From Billgrantia aerodenitrificans (GTDB lineage Bacteria; Pseudomonadota; Gammaproteobacteria; Pseudomonadales; Halomonadaceae): a DNA stretch of 64,000 nt. The position numbers and the translations under genes are program-made. The notes under the pieces are model-generated. The model was given only the letters and a program-made list of their open reading frames with translations, made no database searches and was not told where the DNA came from. The stretch's first letter is position 1; each line of letters starts with the position of its first letter. Of this stretch, positions 8,291 through 18,325 are shown piece after piece. Location of the stretch: contig NZ_JABFTV010000009.1 in NCBI RefSeq assembly GCF_021404405.1, positions 62,001-126,000 on the forward strand. Reading direction: 5' to 3'.

Positions 8291-10024
8291 ATGAGTAACG
8301 GCGCCACGACGCAGGAGCGTCAGGACTCCTCAGCCAGCGGCTCCGCCGCGGTGGTCGAGCGCCTACAGCAACAGCTGCGCGGCAACCCCTTGATCGCCAT
8401 CCTGATCGGTGGCGCTGCAATGATCGCCATCGTGGTCGCACTGCTGATGTGGGCGCGTGCGCCTGAGTATCGTGTCCTCTACAGCAACCTTACCGAGGCC
8501 GATGGCGGGCGCATCATCAGCGAGCTGGAAAGCCGCGGCGTCCCATATCGCTTCAGTGAAGGCGGCACTGCACTATTGGTGCCGGGAGATTCCGTACACA
8601 GCCTGCGCCTGCAGCTGGCCGAGCAGGGCCTGCCACGTGGTGGCAACGTCGGCTTCGAGCTGATGGACAACCAGGCCTTCGGCGTCAGCCAGTTTGCCGA
8701 GCAGGTCAATTTTCAGCGCGGCCTGGAGGGCGAGCTATCGCGCTCCATCGAATCCCTGGGGCCGGTAGCGCGCGCCCGCGTGCACCTGGCCATGGCGCGC
8801 TCTTCGGTGTTCGTGCGCGATCGTGAACCCGCCAAGGCATCTATCATCGTCACTCTGGAGCCGGGCCGGGTGATGGGCGACGGTCAGGTCAGCGCCATCG
8901 TTCACATGGTATCCAGCAGCGTTCCCGACCTGGCCGCGGAAAACGTCACCGTGGTCGACCACAGCGGCCGCCTGCTTTCCCAGACCAGTAGCCAGGGCCG
9001 CGGTCTCGATGCCACCCAGCTAGACTACATTGCCGAGGTGGAGCGCTCTTTCCAGCAACGTATCGAAAACATTCTGGCACCGATCCTCGGTCGCGAGAAC
9101 ATCAGTGCCCAGGTCGCCGCCCAGATCGATTTCTCCCGTCGCGAAGAGACCTCAGAACGCTTCGGCCCCAACCAGCCGCCCAACGAAGCCGCGATACGCA
9201 GCCGCCAGTCGAGTCTTTCCTACAACGGCGGCGACGGCTTAGCACTGGGCATCCCCGGCGCGCTGAGCAACACGCCGCCAGGGGTGGCCCCTTCGCCCAT
9301 CGAGCTGCCCACCGACGAAGACGGTGAGCTCACCGAAGAGGCACAGCAGAGCCTGCAGGCACTCAACAACCTACGCCAGGACGACGTGGTCAACTTCGAG
9401 GTCGACCGCAACATCCAGCACATTCAGCATCGTCAGGGTGAGGTGACCCGTCTTACCGCCGCCGTGGTGGTGGACTATCGCGAAGAGCGCAACGAAGACG
9501 GCGAATGGCAGCGCGTGCCGTTGAGCGAGGCTCAGATCGCCCAGATCGAGCGTCTGGTGCGCCAGGCCATCGGCTTCTCCCCGGCACGTGGCGACGAAAT
9601 CGAAGTGGTCAACAGCCCGTTCAGCCGCGACGTGACGGAAGCCGAAGAGTTCGAGTGGTGGCAATCGCCCGAGGTTCATTCGCTGGCTCTGACCATCGGA
9701 CGCTATCTGCTGGTGGCGCTGGGTGTACTCCTCGGTTACCTGCTGGTCCTGCGTCCGCTGATCAAGCGCCATACCGAGCAGCCCCTGCTCGCCAGCGCTC
9801 CGGGCACCGGCCTGCAGGTACGCGTGGGTGACGATGGTGAGCCGACCGAGGGCGAACTGCAGGCGGCCGGAGAAGACGATGAGCTGCGGCCGTACCAGAA
9901 GCCCAAGCGCAAACGTCGCTCGTCGGCCTATGAAGACCATCTGGCCGAGCTGCGCGAGCTCGCCCAGGAAGATCCCCGCATGATCGCCATGATCGTTCGC
10001 AGCTGGATGAGTAAGCATGAGTAG
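8291..10024 (+). CDS. fliF: Flagellar MS-ring protein FliF
   Basis: About 577 residues. FliF forms the MS ring in the inner membrane, housing the export apparatus and holding the FliG rotor ring. It shows an N-terminal membrane helix (about 36-55), the YscJ/FliF ring-building region beginning Y-R-V-L-Y-S-N-L, and a second helix near the C-terminus followed by the cytoplasmic tail that binds FliG. The intergenic region before it (7993-8290) shows no sigma-28 site and no convincing sigma-54 site. The ATG at 8291 follows a G-rich ribosome site; an alternative in-frame ATG lies at 8267. The 3' end overlaps fliG by 8 bp. Confidence 0.95.
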   Translation: MSNGATTQERQDSSASGSAAVVERLQQQLRGNPLIAILIGGAAMIAIVVALLMWARAPEYRVLYSNLTEADGGRIISELESRGVPYRFSEGGTALLVPGDSVHSLRLQLAEQGLPRGGNVGFELMDNQAFGVSQFAEQVNFQRGLEGELSRSIESLGPVARARVHLAMARSSVFVRDREPAKASIIVTLEPGRVMGDGQVSAIVHMVSSSVPDLAAENVTVVDHSGRLLSQTSSQGRGLDATQLDYIAEVERSFQQRIENILAPILGRENISAQVAAQIDFSRREETSERFGPNQPPNEAAIRSRQSSLSYNGGDGLALGIPGALSNTPPGVAPSPIELPTDEDGELTEEAQQSLQALNNLRQDDVVNFEVDRNIQHIQHRQGEVTRLTAAVVVDYREERNEDGEWQRVPLSEAQIAQIERLVRQAIGFSPARGDEIEVVNSPFSRDVTEAEEFEWWQSPEVHSLALTIGRYLLVALGVLLGYLLVLRPLIKRHTEQPLLASAPGTGLQVRVGDDGEPTEGELQAAGEDDELRPYQKPKRKRRSSAYEDHLAELRELAQEDPRMIAMIVRSWMSKHE

Positions 10025-11021
10025 TGCCAAAGCGATGAACGGCGTTCGCCGCAGCGCCATCCTGATGCTGGCCCTCGACGAGGACAGCGCGGCCGAGGTG
10101 TTCAAGTACCTCTCGCCCAAGGAAATCCAGCAGTTGAGCATGGAGATGGCCGACATGGGCCAGGTATCCCATGAAGACATGCAGCAGGTGATGCTGGAGT
10201 TCCACCGAGAGACCGAAGAGTTCATCGCCCTGAACCTCAACTCCAGCGAGCACATTCGCTCGGTGCTGACCAAGGCGCTGGGCAGCGAGCGCGCCACCAG
10301 CATCATCGAGGACATCCTGGAGTCTTCCGGCTCCAGCAGCGGTATCGATTCGCTGAATCTGATGGAAGCCTCGATGGTGGCCGAGCTGATCCGCGACGAG
10401 CATCCTCAGATCATCGCCACCATCCTGGTCCACCTGGAGCGTCATCAGGCGGCCGATATCCTCGAGCTGTTCGACGACAAGCTGCGCAACGACGTGGTAC
10501 TGCGTATCGCTACCTTCAGCGGCGTGCAGCCGGCCGCCCTGCAAGAACTCACCGAGGTGCTCTCGGGCATGCTCGACGGGCAGAACCTCAAGCGCAGCAA
10601 GATGGGCGGCGTGAGAACGGCAGCCGAGATCCTCAACCTGATGAACTCCTCTCTCGAGGAAACCGCCATCGAGACGGTGCGCGCCCACAGCGAGGATCTG
10701 GCACAGAAGATCATCGACGAGATGTTCCTGTTCGAGAACCTCATGGATCTCGACGACCGCAGCATCCAGCTGGTGCTCAAGGAGATCGACACCAACTCGC
10801 TGGTGGTGGCTCTCAAAGGCGCTCCCGAAGGGCTCATGGAGAAGTTTCTGCGCAACATGTCACGCCGTGCCGCCGATCTCATGCGCGAGGACATGGAAGC
10901 CCGCGGGCCGATTCGCGTTTCGCAGGTGGAAGCCGAGCAGAAGGCCATTCTCCAGGTGGTACGCCGTCTGGCCGATTCCGGCGAGATCGTGCTGAGTGGC
11001 GGAGACGACACCTATGTCTGA
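10017..11021 (+). CDS. fliG: Flagellar motor switch protein FliG
   Basis: A 334-residue rotor protein that receives torque from the MotA stator and sets rotation direction with FliM and FliN. The middle-domain E-H-P-Q motif (R-D-E-H-P-Q-I-I-A) is present. The C-terminal torque helix follows, with charged residues in D-L-D-D-R-S-I-Q-L-V-L-K-E-I-D. Length matches the family. The start overlaps fliF by 8 bp, and the stop overlaps the fliH start by 8 bp, suggesting translational coupling. Confidence 0.97.
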   Translation: MSSAKAMNGVRRSAILMLALDEDSAAEVFKYLSPKEIQQLSMEMADMGQVSHEDMQQVMLEFHRETEEFIALNLNSSEHIRSVLTKALGSERATSIIEDILESSGSSSGIDSLNLMEASMVAELIRDEHPQIIATILVHLERHQAADILELFDDKLRNDVVLRIATFSGVQPAALQELTEVLSGMLDGQNLKRSKMGGVRTAAEILNLMNSSLEETAIETVRAHSEDLAQKIIDEMFLFENLMDLDDRSIQLVLKEIDTNSLVVALKGAPEGLMEKFLRNMSRRAADLMREDMEARGPIRVSQVEAEQKAILQVVRRLADSGEIVLSGGDDTYV

Positions 11022-11760
11022 TCGGGCAACCGGCGCGGAACGCCACGCCCCCTGGCGGCGCTGGCAGATGGACGAACTGCATGCCGAGCGCCCCGACGAT
11101 GGCAACCGGCAGGCTCTCGACCCAGCCGTGGAAGCCCGGCGCCGCGAGGCATTTCAGCGCCAAGCAGAGCTGAAGACGCTGCGCGAGAAAGTGATGCAGG
11201 AAGCCCGCGAGGAGGGCTATCGCGCCGGCTTCGAGGAAGGCCGACAGGCAGGCTATGCCCAGGGCTTGGATGAGGGGCGCTCGAAGGCGCAGAAAGAACT
11301 CCAGCGGCAGGTTCGTGACACCGTGGTACCGCTTCGACCGCTTGCAGAGCAGTTCTCCATCGCCCTCGAGGGGCTCGATGAAGAGATTGCCAACGACCTG
11401 GTGGAGTTGGCCCTTGCAACCGGCCATCAGCTCGCTGGCGAAGCGCTCAAGGCTCGTCCGCGCCAGGTACTGGAACTGATCAGAGCACTGTTACATACCG
11501 AGCCGCCGCTGGTGGGCCAGCAGCGCCTCTGGCTACATCCGCTCGACCACAAACTGGTCGAGGAGCACCTGGGCGCTGAGCTGGCCGCGGCCGGTTGGAA
11601 ATTGCAACCCGACACACAGCTCACCCGCGGCGGCTGTCGCGTCACCAGTGCCAACGGCGAGTTGGATGCCACCTGGGAGACCCGCTGGCAGGCGGTGAAA
11701 TCCCAGGTCAGACGTCGGCGTGCAGCACCCGCCGACGACAGCAGCGACAACGAAGAGTAG
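11014..11760 (+). CDS. fliH: Flagellar export ATPase regulator FliH
   Basis: A 248-residue stator and negative regulator of the FliI ATPase. A charged N-terminus leads into the family's glycine-spaced helix, with repeated G-Y-R-A-G, G-R-Q-A-G and G-L-D-E-G steps (about 70-90). Then comes a conserved C-terminal domain with L-A-T-G-H-Q-L and H-P-L-D. The ATG at 11014 overlaps the fliG stop by 8 bp; an in-frame ATG at 10996 would overlap more with no better ribosome site. Confidence 0.93.
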   Translation: MSDRATGAERHAPWRRWQMDELHAERPDDGNRQALDPAVEARRREAFQRQAELKTLREKVMQEAREEGYRAGFEEGRQAGYAQGLDEGRSKAQKELQRQVRDTVVPLRPLAEQFSIALEGLDEEIANDLVELALATGHQLAGEALKARPRQVLELIRALLHTEPPLVGQQRLWLHPLDHKLVEEHLGAELAAAGWKLQPDTQLTRGGCRVTSANGELDATWETRWQAVKSQVRRRRAAPADDSSDNEE

Positions 11761-11770
11761 AGACAACGCA

Positions 11771-13165
11771 ATGAGCGAAGCGGCAGCGACCACCAATGCG
11801 CATCAAGCACGCTGGCAGCAGACGCTGCGGCATGTGCGCGCGCGTGTGGAAACGGTGCCCGGCTATCGCACCAGCGGTCGGGTGCTGCGCGCCACCGGCA
11901 TGGTGATCGAAGCCGTCGGACTGCGCGTGGCGCTGGGCAACGCCTGTCGCATCGAGCTGCTCTCCCCCGGTGGCAACGAGCCGCCCCGTTTCGCCGAAGC
12001 CGAGGTAGTCGGCTTCAACGGCGAGCGTCTGCTGTTGATGCCGCTCACGGAAATCGCCGGCCTGATGCCCGGCGCCCGGGTCTTCCCGCTGGGCGACGGT
12101 CCGGATCATGCGGCACGCCGCTTCCCACTGGGTGAATCCCTGCTCGGTCGCGTGGTGGATGGCAACGGCGAGCCGCTGGACGGCTTCGGCCCTCTGGACG
12201 AGGCCCCCCGTGCCCCGCTGTCCACCCCCCCACTCAACCCGCTGAAGCGCGCTCCCATCGACGAGCAGATCGATGTGGGTATCCGTGCCATCAATGCCCT
12301 GCTCAGCGTTGGGCGCGGCCAGCGCATGGGGCTGTTCGCCGGCAGCGGCGTGGGCAAGTCGGTGTTGCTCGGCATGATGGCCCGCTACACCGACGCCGAA
12401 ATCATCGTGGTGGGCCTGATCGGCGAGCGTGGGCGCGAGGTTCAGGACTTCATCGACAACATTCTCGGCCCCGAGGGGCGTCGACGTGCCGTGGTGGTAG
12501 CGGCACCGGCCGATACCTCGCCGCTGCAGCGCCTGCAGGGCGCCGCCTATGCCACGCGGCTGGCAGAGGGTTTTCGCGATGCGGGCAAGAACGTATTGCT
12601 GATCATGGATTCACTGACCCGCTACGCCATGGCCCAGCGCGAAATTGCTCTGGCCATCGGCGAGCCGCCGGCCACCAAGGGCTATCCGCCTTCGGTGTTC
12701 GCCAAGCTACCCAGCCTGGTAGAGCGTGCCGGCAACGCCGAACGCGGCCGCGGCTCGATCACCGCCTTCTACACCGTTCTCACCGAAGGCGACGATCAGC
12801 AGGACCCGATTGCCGACTCGGCGCGCGCCATCCTCGACGGCCATATCGTGCTGTCCCGCACCCTGGCAGAAGCCGGCCACTACCCGGCCATCGACATCGA
12901 GGCCTCGATCAGCCGCGTGATGACCCACATCATCGACGACAAGCAGTTGCGCATGACCCAGGCGTTCAAGCGCCTGTTCTCGCGTTACCAGCGCAATCGC
13001 GATCTGATCAGCGTCGGCGCCTACAGCCCGGGGCACGACCCTCAACTGGACGAGGCCGTACAGCGTTACCCCCAGTTGGAGCACTTTCTCCAGCAGGGCA
13101 TGAATGAGAACGCCTCGATCGAGGCTTCCAAACAGGTTCTGGCCGAAACACTAGGAGTCAGATAA
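11771..13165 (+). CDS. fliI: Flagellum-specific ATP synthase FliI
   Basis: A 464-residue F1-beta-like ATPase that drives substrate entry into the flagellar type III export gate. The Walker A loop F-A-G-S-G-V-G-K-S, the Walker B region L-L-I-M-D-S-L-T-R and the catalytic [10 protein letters not shown] stretch are all present. The start at 11771 lies 10 bp after the fliH stop. The stop codon overlaps the fliJ ATG by one base (TAATG). Confidence 0.97.
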   Translation: MSEAAATTNAHQARWQQTLRHVRARVETVPGYRTSGRVLRATGMVIEAVGLRVALGNACRIELLSPGGNEPPRFAEAEVVGFNGERLLLMPLTEIAGLMPGARVFPLGDGPDHAARRFPLGESLLGRVVDGNGEPLDGFGPLDEAPRAPLSTPPLNPLKRAPIDEQIDVGIRAINALLSVGRGQRMGLFAGSGVGKSVLLGMMARYTDAEIIVVGLIGERGREVQDFIDNILGPEGRRRAVVVAAPADTSPLQRLQGAAYATRLAEGFRDAGKNVLLIMDSLTRYAMAQREIALAIGEPPATKGYPPSVFAKLPSLVERAGNAERGRGSITAFYTVLTEGDDQQDPIADSARAILDGHIVLSRTLAEAGHYPAIDIEASISRVMTHIIDDKQLRMTQAFKRLFSRYQRNRDLISVGAYSPGHDPQLDEAVQRYPQLEHFLQQGMNENASIEASKQVLAETLGVR

Positions 13166-13620
13166 TGAGTGCATCGTCACAACTCGCCATGCTGAGCGAC
13201 CTGGCCCGCGACGCCCGCGACCAGGCAGGACAGCTGCTGGCGGGCGAGCGTCAGAGTGAACGTCAGGTCAGCGCTCAGTTGGAGTCGCTCAATCGTTATC
13301 GGCTCGAGTATGCCGAGCGCTTGCAACAGGCCATGCGTGAAGGCATCGATCCGGCGAGTATGCACAACTATCAGCAGTTCCTGGCGTCACTGGATGCCGC
13401 CCTGCAGCGCGCCAGACAGGCGCTGGAGGCCCAGCAGCAGCGCGTTCAGCAGAGCCAGCAAAATTGGCAACAGGAACAGAAGCGGCTTTCCGCCTTCGAT
13501 ACCTTGGTATCGCGACGCGATGCCGAGCGACTGCGCCAGGAGGCGCGCCGCGACCAACGTACCAGTGACGAAATGGCAGCCGGACGGCTACTACGCCAGC
13601 GTACCGACCTCTCTTCCTGA
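13165..13620 (+). CDS. fliJ: Flagellar export chaperone FliJ
   Basis: A 151-residue, almost entirely helical protein with dense Gln, Arg and Glu heptads. FliJ is the coiled-coil stalk that inserts into the FliI hexamer and escorts chaperones. Sequence conservation in this family is low. The call rests on length, coiled-coil character, the R-D-A-E-R-L motif near the C-terminus and position between fliI and fliK, with one-base overlap with fliI. Confidence 0.9.
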   Translation: MSASSQLAMLSDLARDARDQAGQLLAGERQSERQVSAQLESLNRYRLEYAERLQQAMREGIDPASMHNYQQFLASLDAALQRARQALEAQQQRVQQSQQNWQQEQKRLSAFDTLVSRRDAERLRQEARRDQRTSDEMAAGRLLRQRTDLSS

Positions 13621-13638
13621 GTCGGTAAGGAGAAGACC

Positions 13639-14889
13639 ATGAATATCCAGATGATCCTGTCCGCTCTGCCGAATCAACTCCCCGGCAAGCAGGAAGCCGG
13701 TGTCGCCCCGGGACCGTTCGCTCTGGCCTTGAACCAGGCTAGCGGCAGCGCTCCCTTCAAAGACCGCACTGTGTCTCTTCCGCTAGCCGATTCCGGCCAT
13801 GCCTTGCCGCAAACCATGGCCGCGCATCAGGCGCTGCTCCAGGCGATGTATGGCAACATCGATCAGCAGCCCGACGGTGAAAGCGGACACACCGATGCCA
13901 ACGCCCAGCTCGACGAGATCATGGCACGTCTTGCCCTGATCGACGGCAGCTTTGTTCAGGAGCAGGGTACCGGCAGCGCGCCGGCTCCGATGCTACAGAC
14001 CGATCCCGACTTGGTAGTCGCCGGTGACGCCACAGCTGCCGATCATGCCGAACGTCAAGCCTCCGCCTTTGCTGCTGCGGCCTTGGCATCCCCGAGCAGC
14101 ACCGGCGAAATGCGCATGGCTAACGGTGACAGCGCTGCGCTGACCACTGCCGGGCTGGCAACTGGCCAAGGCCAGACCGCTGCATTGCCCCAGGCCGCCA
14201 TGACCGTCGATCGTGTCCTCGCTGCCCAAGCGGACGAAGCCCCACTACGCGTAGTCAATACGACAACCGAATTCACCACGACCTTCGCTAGAACGGCCCA
14301 GGCCGGTGGCGAGCTTCATCCGATGACGCCTGACTCCCCACGCGCCGGCTTCGTGCCGGAAGCCACCACCATGACACAGCCCGGCAGCGCCCCGACAGGG
14401 CAGGCTCAGGCTGCTGCGCAACCCGCACTACCCACCCAGGCCACTCTCACCGCCCCGCTGCAGAGCCCCAACTGGCCCGCCCAGTTGGGTCAGCAGCTAT
14501 TGCAATTTGCCCGCATCGGCGGCGAGCAGCAGGTCGAGATGCGGCTGAACCCGGCCGAACTCGGCCCTCTCTCAGTGACACTCAAGATGACCGAGCAGGG
14601 TGCCCAGGCGCAGTTCCTGGCCTCACATGCACAGGTTCGTCAGGTGCTGGAGCAGGCTATTCCGCAACTGCGTGAAGCGCTGGCCGAACAAGGCATTACC
14701 CTGGGTGAGACCTCGGTGGGCGAGCAGCGCCGCCAGGATGCCCAGGCTTTCGCCAATCAGGATGGCCGCCAGAGTCAGGGTGGCTCGGCTTCCGGCGAGG
14801 AAGAGGCCGCTCTGGCCGCTGCCGACGAAGCCGCATCGACTTCGACCGCCACCCTGTCGCTGGATGGCCGGGTGAACCTCTACGCCTGA
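13639..14889 (+). CDS. fliK: Flagellar hook-length control protein FliK
   Basis: A 416-residue molecular ruler that stops hook growth and switches export specificity. The N-terminal two thirds are Ala/Gln/Thr-rich and low in complexity, as usual. The C-terminal domain (about 275-370) has the family signature: Q-Q-V-E-M-R-L-N-P-A-E-L-G-P-L-S-V-T-L. A ribosome site AAGGAG lies just before the ATG. A gap of 108 bp follows before fliL, with no hairpin or promoter that I can support. Confidence 0.93.
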   Translation: MNIQMILSALPNQLPGKQEAGVAPGPFALALNQASGSAPFKDRTVSLPLADSGHALPQTMAAHQALLQAMYGNIDQQPDGESGHTDANAQLDEIMARLALIDGSFVQEQGTGSAPAPMLQTDPDLVVAGDATAADHAERQASAFAAAALASPSSTGEMRMANGDSAALTTAGLATGQGQTAALPQAAMTVDRVLAAQADEAPLRVVNTTTEFTTTFARTAQAGGELHPMTPDSPRAGFVPEATTMTQPGSAPTGQAQAAAQPALPTQATLTAPLQSPNWPAQLGQQLLQFARIGGEQQVEMRLNPAELGPLSVTLKMTEQGAQAQFLASHAQVRQVLEQAIPQLREALAEQGITLGETSVGEQRRQDAQAFANQDGRQSQGGSASGEEEAALAAADEAASTSTATLSLDGRVNLYA

Positions 14890-14997
14890 GACAAAAAGCC
14901 AAGATAAGCCCTTTCGCGCGGCCTGTTCCTGTCATCGCAGGTCGCGCAGCTTGGCATAATCATCCCAACAGCTGGACAACATACGAAAGGCAAGGCA

Positions 14998-15474
14998 ATG
15001 GCAAAATCGATGGGTGGCTCCACAAAGCTCCTGTGGCTGATGGTGCTGCTGGTACTGCTCTCCATGGCAGCAGCGGGAGCGGCCATCTACATGGTCATGA
15101 GCGAGCGTGACGCCAGCGAAGGTGGCAACGCTCAGACGCAGCAACTGCAGCGACAGACACCGATCTTCGTCAAGATCGACCCCTTTACGGTCAATCTCGC
15201 CGACGACAATTTCGGCTCGCGACTGCTCTACACCGGTATCTCGCTCAAGGTCGGCAACAACGAGACTCGCGAGATTCTCACTGAGCACATGCCGCAGGTT
15301 CGCAGCCGTCTGCTGATGTTGTTCTCCGGCAAGCAAGCCAGCGAGCTGACCACCCCGGAAGGCAAGCGCCGCCTCGGCGATGAAGTGATTGCCGTGCTAT
15401 CCGACCCGCTGTCCCAGCCTCAGCCGTCCCTGGATATTCGAGACGTGCTGTTCACCGAGTTCATCGTGCAATAA
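14998..15474 (+). CDS. fliL: Flagellar basal body-associated protein FliL
   Basis: A 158-residue single-pass inner-membrane protein that rings the stator and modulates torque. It has a short cytoplasmic N-terminus, a membrane helix (about 11-33) and a periplasmic domain with D-P-F-T-V-N-L and the C-terminal D-V-L-F-T-E-F-I-V-Q. Start follows GGCAAGG. The fliM start lies 20 bp after the stop. Confidence 0.94.
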   Translation: MAKSMGGSTKLLWLMVLLVLLSMAAAGAAIYMVMSERDASEGGNAQTQQLQRQTPIFVKIDPFTVNLADDNFGSRLLYTGISLKVGNNETREILTEHMPQVRSRLLMLFSGKQASELTTPEGKRRLGDEVIAVLSDPLSQPQPSLDIRDVLFTEFIVQ

Positions 15475-15493
15475 ACCGGGTGCCCCTGCCACC

Positions 15494-16540
15494 ATGTCCC
15501 AAGACGATCTGCTGTCACAGGATGAGATAGACGCCCTGCTCAAAGGCGTCAGCGGCGACGACGAGCCCGTTGCACGAAACGACGGCGAGACGCGCGTACG
15601 CCCATACGACCCGGCGACCCAGCACCGCGTGATTCGCGAGCGCCTGCAAGCGCTGGATATCATCAATGAGCGCTTCGCGCGGCACTTCCGCATGGGGCTT
15701 TTCAACCTGCTGCGGCGCAGCGCCGATATTACCGTCGATTCAGTGCGCTACCTGAGCTACAGCGAGTTTTCGCGCAACGTACCGGTGCCGACCAACATCA
15801 ACATCATCGGCATGAAGCCGCTGCGCGGTTCGGCATTGATCGTGTTCCCGCCCAACCTGGTGTTCATGGTGGTCGACAACCTGTTCGGCGGCGACGGGCG
15901 CTTCTTGACCAAGTCGGAAGGTCGCGAGTTCACCAATACCGAGCAGCGCATCATCCAGCGCCTGCTGAATCTGGCCATCGACGCCTATGAGGAGTCGTGG
16001 AAGTCGGTCTATCCGCTGCAGATCAGCTACCTGCGCTCGGAAATGCAATCGAAGTTCGCCAACATCACCAACTCCCCCAACGAGATCGTGGTGAACACGA
16101 ACTTCAACATCGAGGTAGGCAATCTCGCCAGCAGCTTTCAGATCTGCATCCCCTACTCGATGGTCGAGCCATTACGCGACCTGCTGGCCAACCCGCTCAG
16201 CGATGGCCATCACAACCAGGACAGCTCCTGGACCAAGCGCATGGCCGGCGAGATTCGCCGCTCGGAGGTGGAGTTGATTGCCAACTTTGCCGACATTCCT
16301 ACCCGTATCGCCCATGTCATGGCGCTGAAGGTGGGCGACGTGCTTCCGCTGGAACTCCCCGAGACCGTGACCGCCAGCGTCGACGGGGTGCCTGTGATGG
16401 AGTGCGACTACGGCAGCCAGCACGAACAGCGCGCGCTGCGTGTCATCCGCATCATCGACCATGGTGCACAGAACCCGGTGTCGAAGGACGCCTTCATCAA
16501 GGGCGCAGCGCCTCAAGCCAAGGAATCCAAGCATGACTGA
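15494..16540 (+). CDS. fliM: Flagellar motor switch protein FliM
   Basis: A 348-residue C-ring protein that binds phospho-CheY and connects FliG to FliN. The N-terminal CheY-binding peptide is present as L-L-S-Q-D-E-I-D-A-L-L. The middle CheC-like domain (N-I-I-G-M-K-P-L-R-G) and a C-terminal SpoA domain follow. The ATG at 15494 puts this peptide at the exact N-terminus, whereas a longer frame upstream would bury it. The stop overlaps fliN by 8 bp. Confidence 0.97.
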   Translation: MSQDDLLSQDEIDALLKGVSGDDEPVARNDGETRVRPYDPATQHRVIRERLQALDIINERFARHFRMGLFNLLRRSADITVDSVRYLSYSEFSRNVPVPTNINIIGMKPLRGSALIVFPPNLVFMVVDNLFGGDGRFLTKSEGREFTNTEQRIIQRLLNLAIDAYEESWKSVYPLQISYLRSEMQSKFANITNSPNEIVVNTNFNIEVGNLASSFQICIPYSMVEPLRDLLANPLSDGHHNQDSSWTKRMAGEIRRSEVELIANFADIPTRIAHVMALKVGDVLPLELPETVTASVDGVPVMECDYGSQHEQRALRVIRIIDHGAQNPVSKDAFIKGAAPQAKESKHD

Positions 16541-17105
16541 TCCCAAGAAACCCGATCAGAACGTTTCCGACGACGACTGGGCCGCCGCCATGTCCGAACA
16601 AGAGGATAAGGAGCCGGCGACCGACGACGATCCCTGGGCCGAAGCCATGGCAGAGCAAGCCGCGGCCGAGCAAAGCGCAGGTAGCACTGACGACGACCCG
16701 TGGGCGGAAGCTCTGGCCGAACAGGAGGCATTCGAGTCGTCCGCCGACGAGGCACCTGCTGCTGCCGCTCCGCCGGCTGCCCCTCAGTCCGCTGGAGAGC
16801 GGGTTTTCCGCCCGCTCGATAGGGGCAAGGAAGTCGGCGCTCCACGCGACCTCGAGATGATTATGGACATCCCGGTCAAACTGACCGTGGAACTGGGCCG
16901 TACCAAGCTGACCATCAAGCAGTTGCTCGAGCTGACCCAAGGCTCCGTCGTCGAGCTCGACGGTCTGGCCGGCGAGCCGATGGACATTCTGATCAACGGC
17001 TACCTCATCGCCCAAGGCGAAGTGGTAGTGGTCGACGACAAATACGGCATCCGCATCACCGAGATCATCACCCCTTCCGAGCGGGTGCAAAAACTCAACC
17101 GATGA
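16533..17105 (+). CDS. fliN: Flagellar motor switch protein FliN with triplicated acidic motif
   Basis: A 190-residue FliN, clearly longer than the roughly 137-residue Escherichia coli protein. The SpoA domain (about 105-188) is very well conserved: [14 protein letters not shown] and [16 protein letters not shown]. The extra length lies at the N-terminus. There an acidic/Trp motif occurs three times: [11 protein letters not shown] (13-23), [12 protein letters not shown] (31-42) and [12 protein letters not shown] (53-64). E. coli FliN has a single similar D-D-L-W-A-E-A-L-S-E-Q. An Ala/Pro linker joins the repeats to the core. It overlaps fliM by 8 bp and fliO by 4 bp. Confidence 0.96.
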   Translation: MTDPKKPDQNVSDDDWAAAMSEQEDKEPATDDDPWAEAMAEQAAAEQSAGSTDDDPWAEALAEQEAFESSADEAPAAAAPPAAPQSAGERVFRPLDRGKEVGAPRDLEMIMDIPVKLTVELGRTKLTIKQLLELTQGSVVELDGLAGEPMDILINGYLIAQGEVVVVDDKYGIRITEIITPSERVQKLNR

Positions 17106-17539
17106 GCAACACTCCCTCGACCGAAACCCCGGCCGGCATCGACGCGCTGGCCGTGGGTGGAGATGCTCTGGTAGGCATGGCCACCCTCGGCAAGACGGCT
17201 GCTGCCCTGGCGCTGGTCATCGCTATCATCCTGATCTGCACCGCCTTGCTGAAGCGCTGGAACCCCCAACAGCGAGCGGCAGGCGGACATCTACGGGTGG
17301 TGGGCAGTGCTGCCGTCGGTGCTCGCGAGCGTGTGGTCATCGTCGAGATCGAAGACACCTGGCTGGTGCTCGGTGTCGGCGGCGGGCAGGTCAACAAGCT
17401 ACACGAGCGGCAGGCACCTGCACGCCCCGCCGAGGTGACGACTGGCACGCAGACCGCAGACGAGCGCTTCGCCGTCCGCTTTGCCCGCGCCTTGAAACAG
17501 AACGCCGGCCTGGGTGGCTCCAGGCGGGGAGAATCATGA
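17102..17539 (+). CDS. fliO: Flagellar export assembly protein FliO
   Basis: A 145-residue single-pass membrane protein that aids assembly of the FliP ring. One hydrophobic helix (about 29-50) is followed by K-R-W-N and a small cytoplasmic domain with the family's [17 protein letters not shown] and L-V-L-G-V motifs. Start and stop overlap fliN and fliP by ATGA. Confidence 0.92.
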   Translation: MSNTPSTETPAGIDALAVGGDALVGMATLGKTAAALALVIAIILICTALLKRWNPQQRAAGGHLRVVGSAAVGARERVVIVEIEDTWLVLGVGGGQVNKLHERQAPARPAEVTTGTQTADERFAVRFARALKQNAGLGGSRRGES

Positions 17540-18279
17540 TTCGCTCGCTGGTCCTGCTTGCCGTCCTTTTGCTTGCTCTTCTACCACTGGGCACCCATGC
17601 CCAGCAGATTCCCGGCATCATCAGCCAGCCCCTGGACAACGGCGGCCAGCAGTGGTCGATTCAACTGCAAACGCTGCTGCTGCTCACCTCGCTGGCCTTC
17701 CTGCCGGCGGCGCTGCTGATGATGACCAGCTTCACCCGTATCATCATCGTGCTCAGTCTGCTGCGCACCGCCATGGGTACCCAGGCTACGCCACCCAATC
17801 AGGTACTGCTGGGTCTGGCCCTGTTCCTGACCTTCTTCGTCATGTCACCCGTGATCGGACTAGTGTACGAGACCGCCTGGGTGCCACTTAGCGCTGACGA
17901 AATCGATTTCGAGCAGTTCCTACTGCTGGCCCAGGAGCCGTTCCGCGAATTCATGCTGGCCCAGACCCGCGAGCCCGACCTAGCGCTCTTTGCGCGCCTG
18001 GCAGAGGTCGGTCCCATGCAGGGGCCCGAGGATGTACCACTGCGCATTCTGGTACCGGCCTTCGTCACCAGCGAGCTCAAGACGGCGTTTCAGATCGGCT
18101 TCACCATCTTCATCCCGTTCCTGATCATCGACCTGGTGGTTGCCAGCACCCTGATGTCACTGGGCATGATGATGGTGCCGCCGGCCACTATCTCGCTGCC
18201 GTTCAAGCTGATGCTGTTCGTACTGGTGGACGGCTGGCAGCTGATTGTCGGATCGCTGGCGGAGAGTTTCTTCATATGA
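17536..18279 (+). CDS. fliP: Flagellar export gate protein FliP
   Basis: A 247-residue core of the export channel. A cleavable signal peptide (about 1-22, ending T-H-A-Q) is typical of FliP. It is followed by four membrane helices with the signature [16 protein letters not shown]. The conserved [12 protein letters not shown] segment and M-M-M-V-P-P close the family pattern. It overlaps fliO by 4 bp. Confidence 0.97.
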   Translation: MIRSLVLLAVLLLALLPLGTHAQQIPGIISQPLDNGGQQWSIQLQTLLLLTSLAFLPAALLMMTSFTRIIIVLSLLRTAMGTQATPPNQVLLGLALFLTFFVMSPVIGLVYETAWVPLSADEIDFEQFLLLAQEPFREFMLAQTREPDLALFARLAEVGPMQGPEDVPLRILVPAFVTSELKTAFQIGFTIFIPFLIIDLVVASTLMSLGMMMVPPATISLPFKLMLFVLVDGWQLIVGSLAESFFI

Positions 18280-18325
18280 ACGCCGCCAAGACAAGCCGGT
18301 CGCGCCGCGCCGGCAAGGAGTCACA

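Noticed and set aside
9371-10688. Two long minus-strand frames opposite fliF and fliG
   Set aside because: Shadow frames of strongly conserved genes; composition is the complement of those genes.
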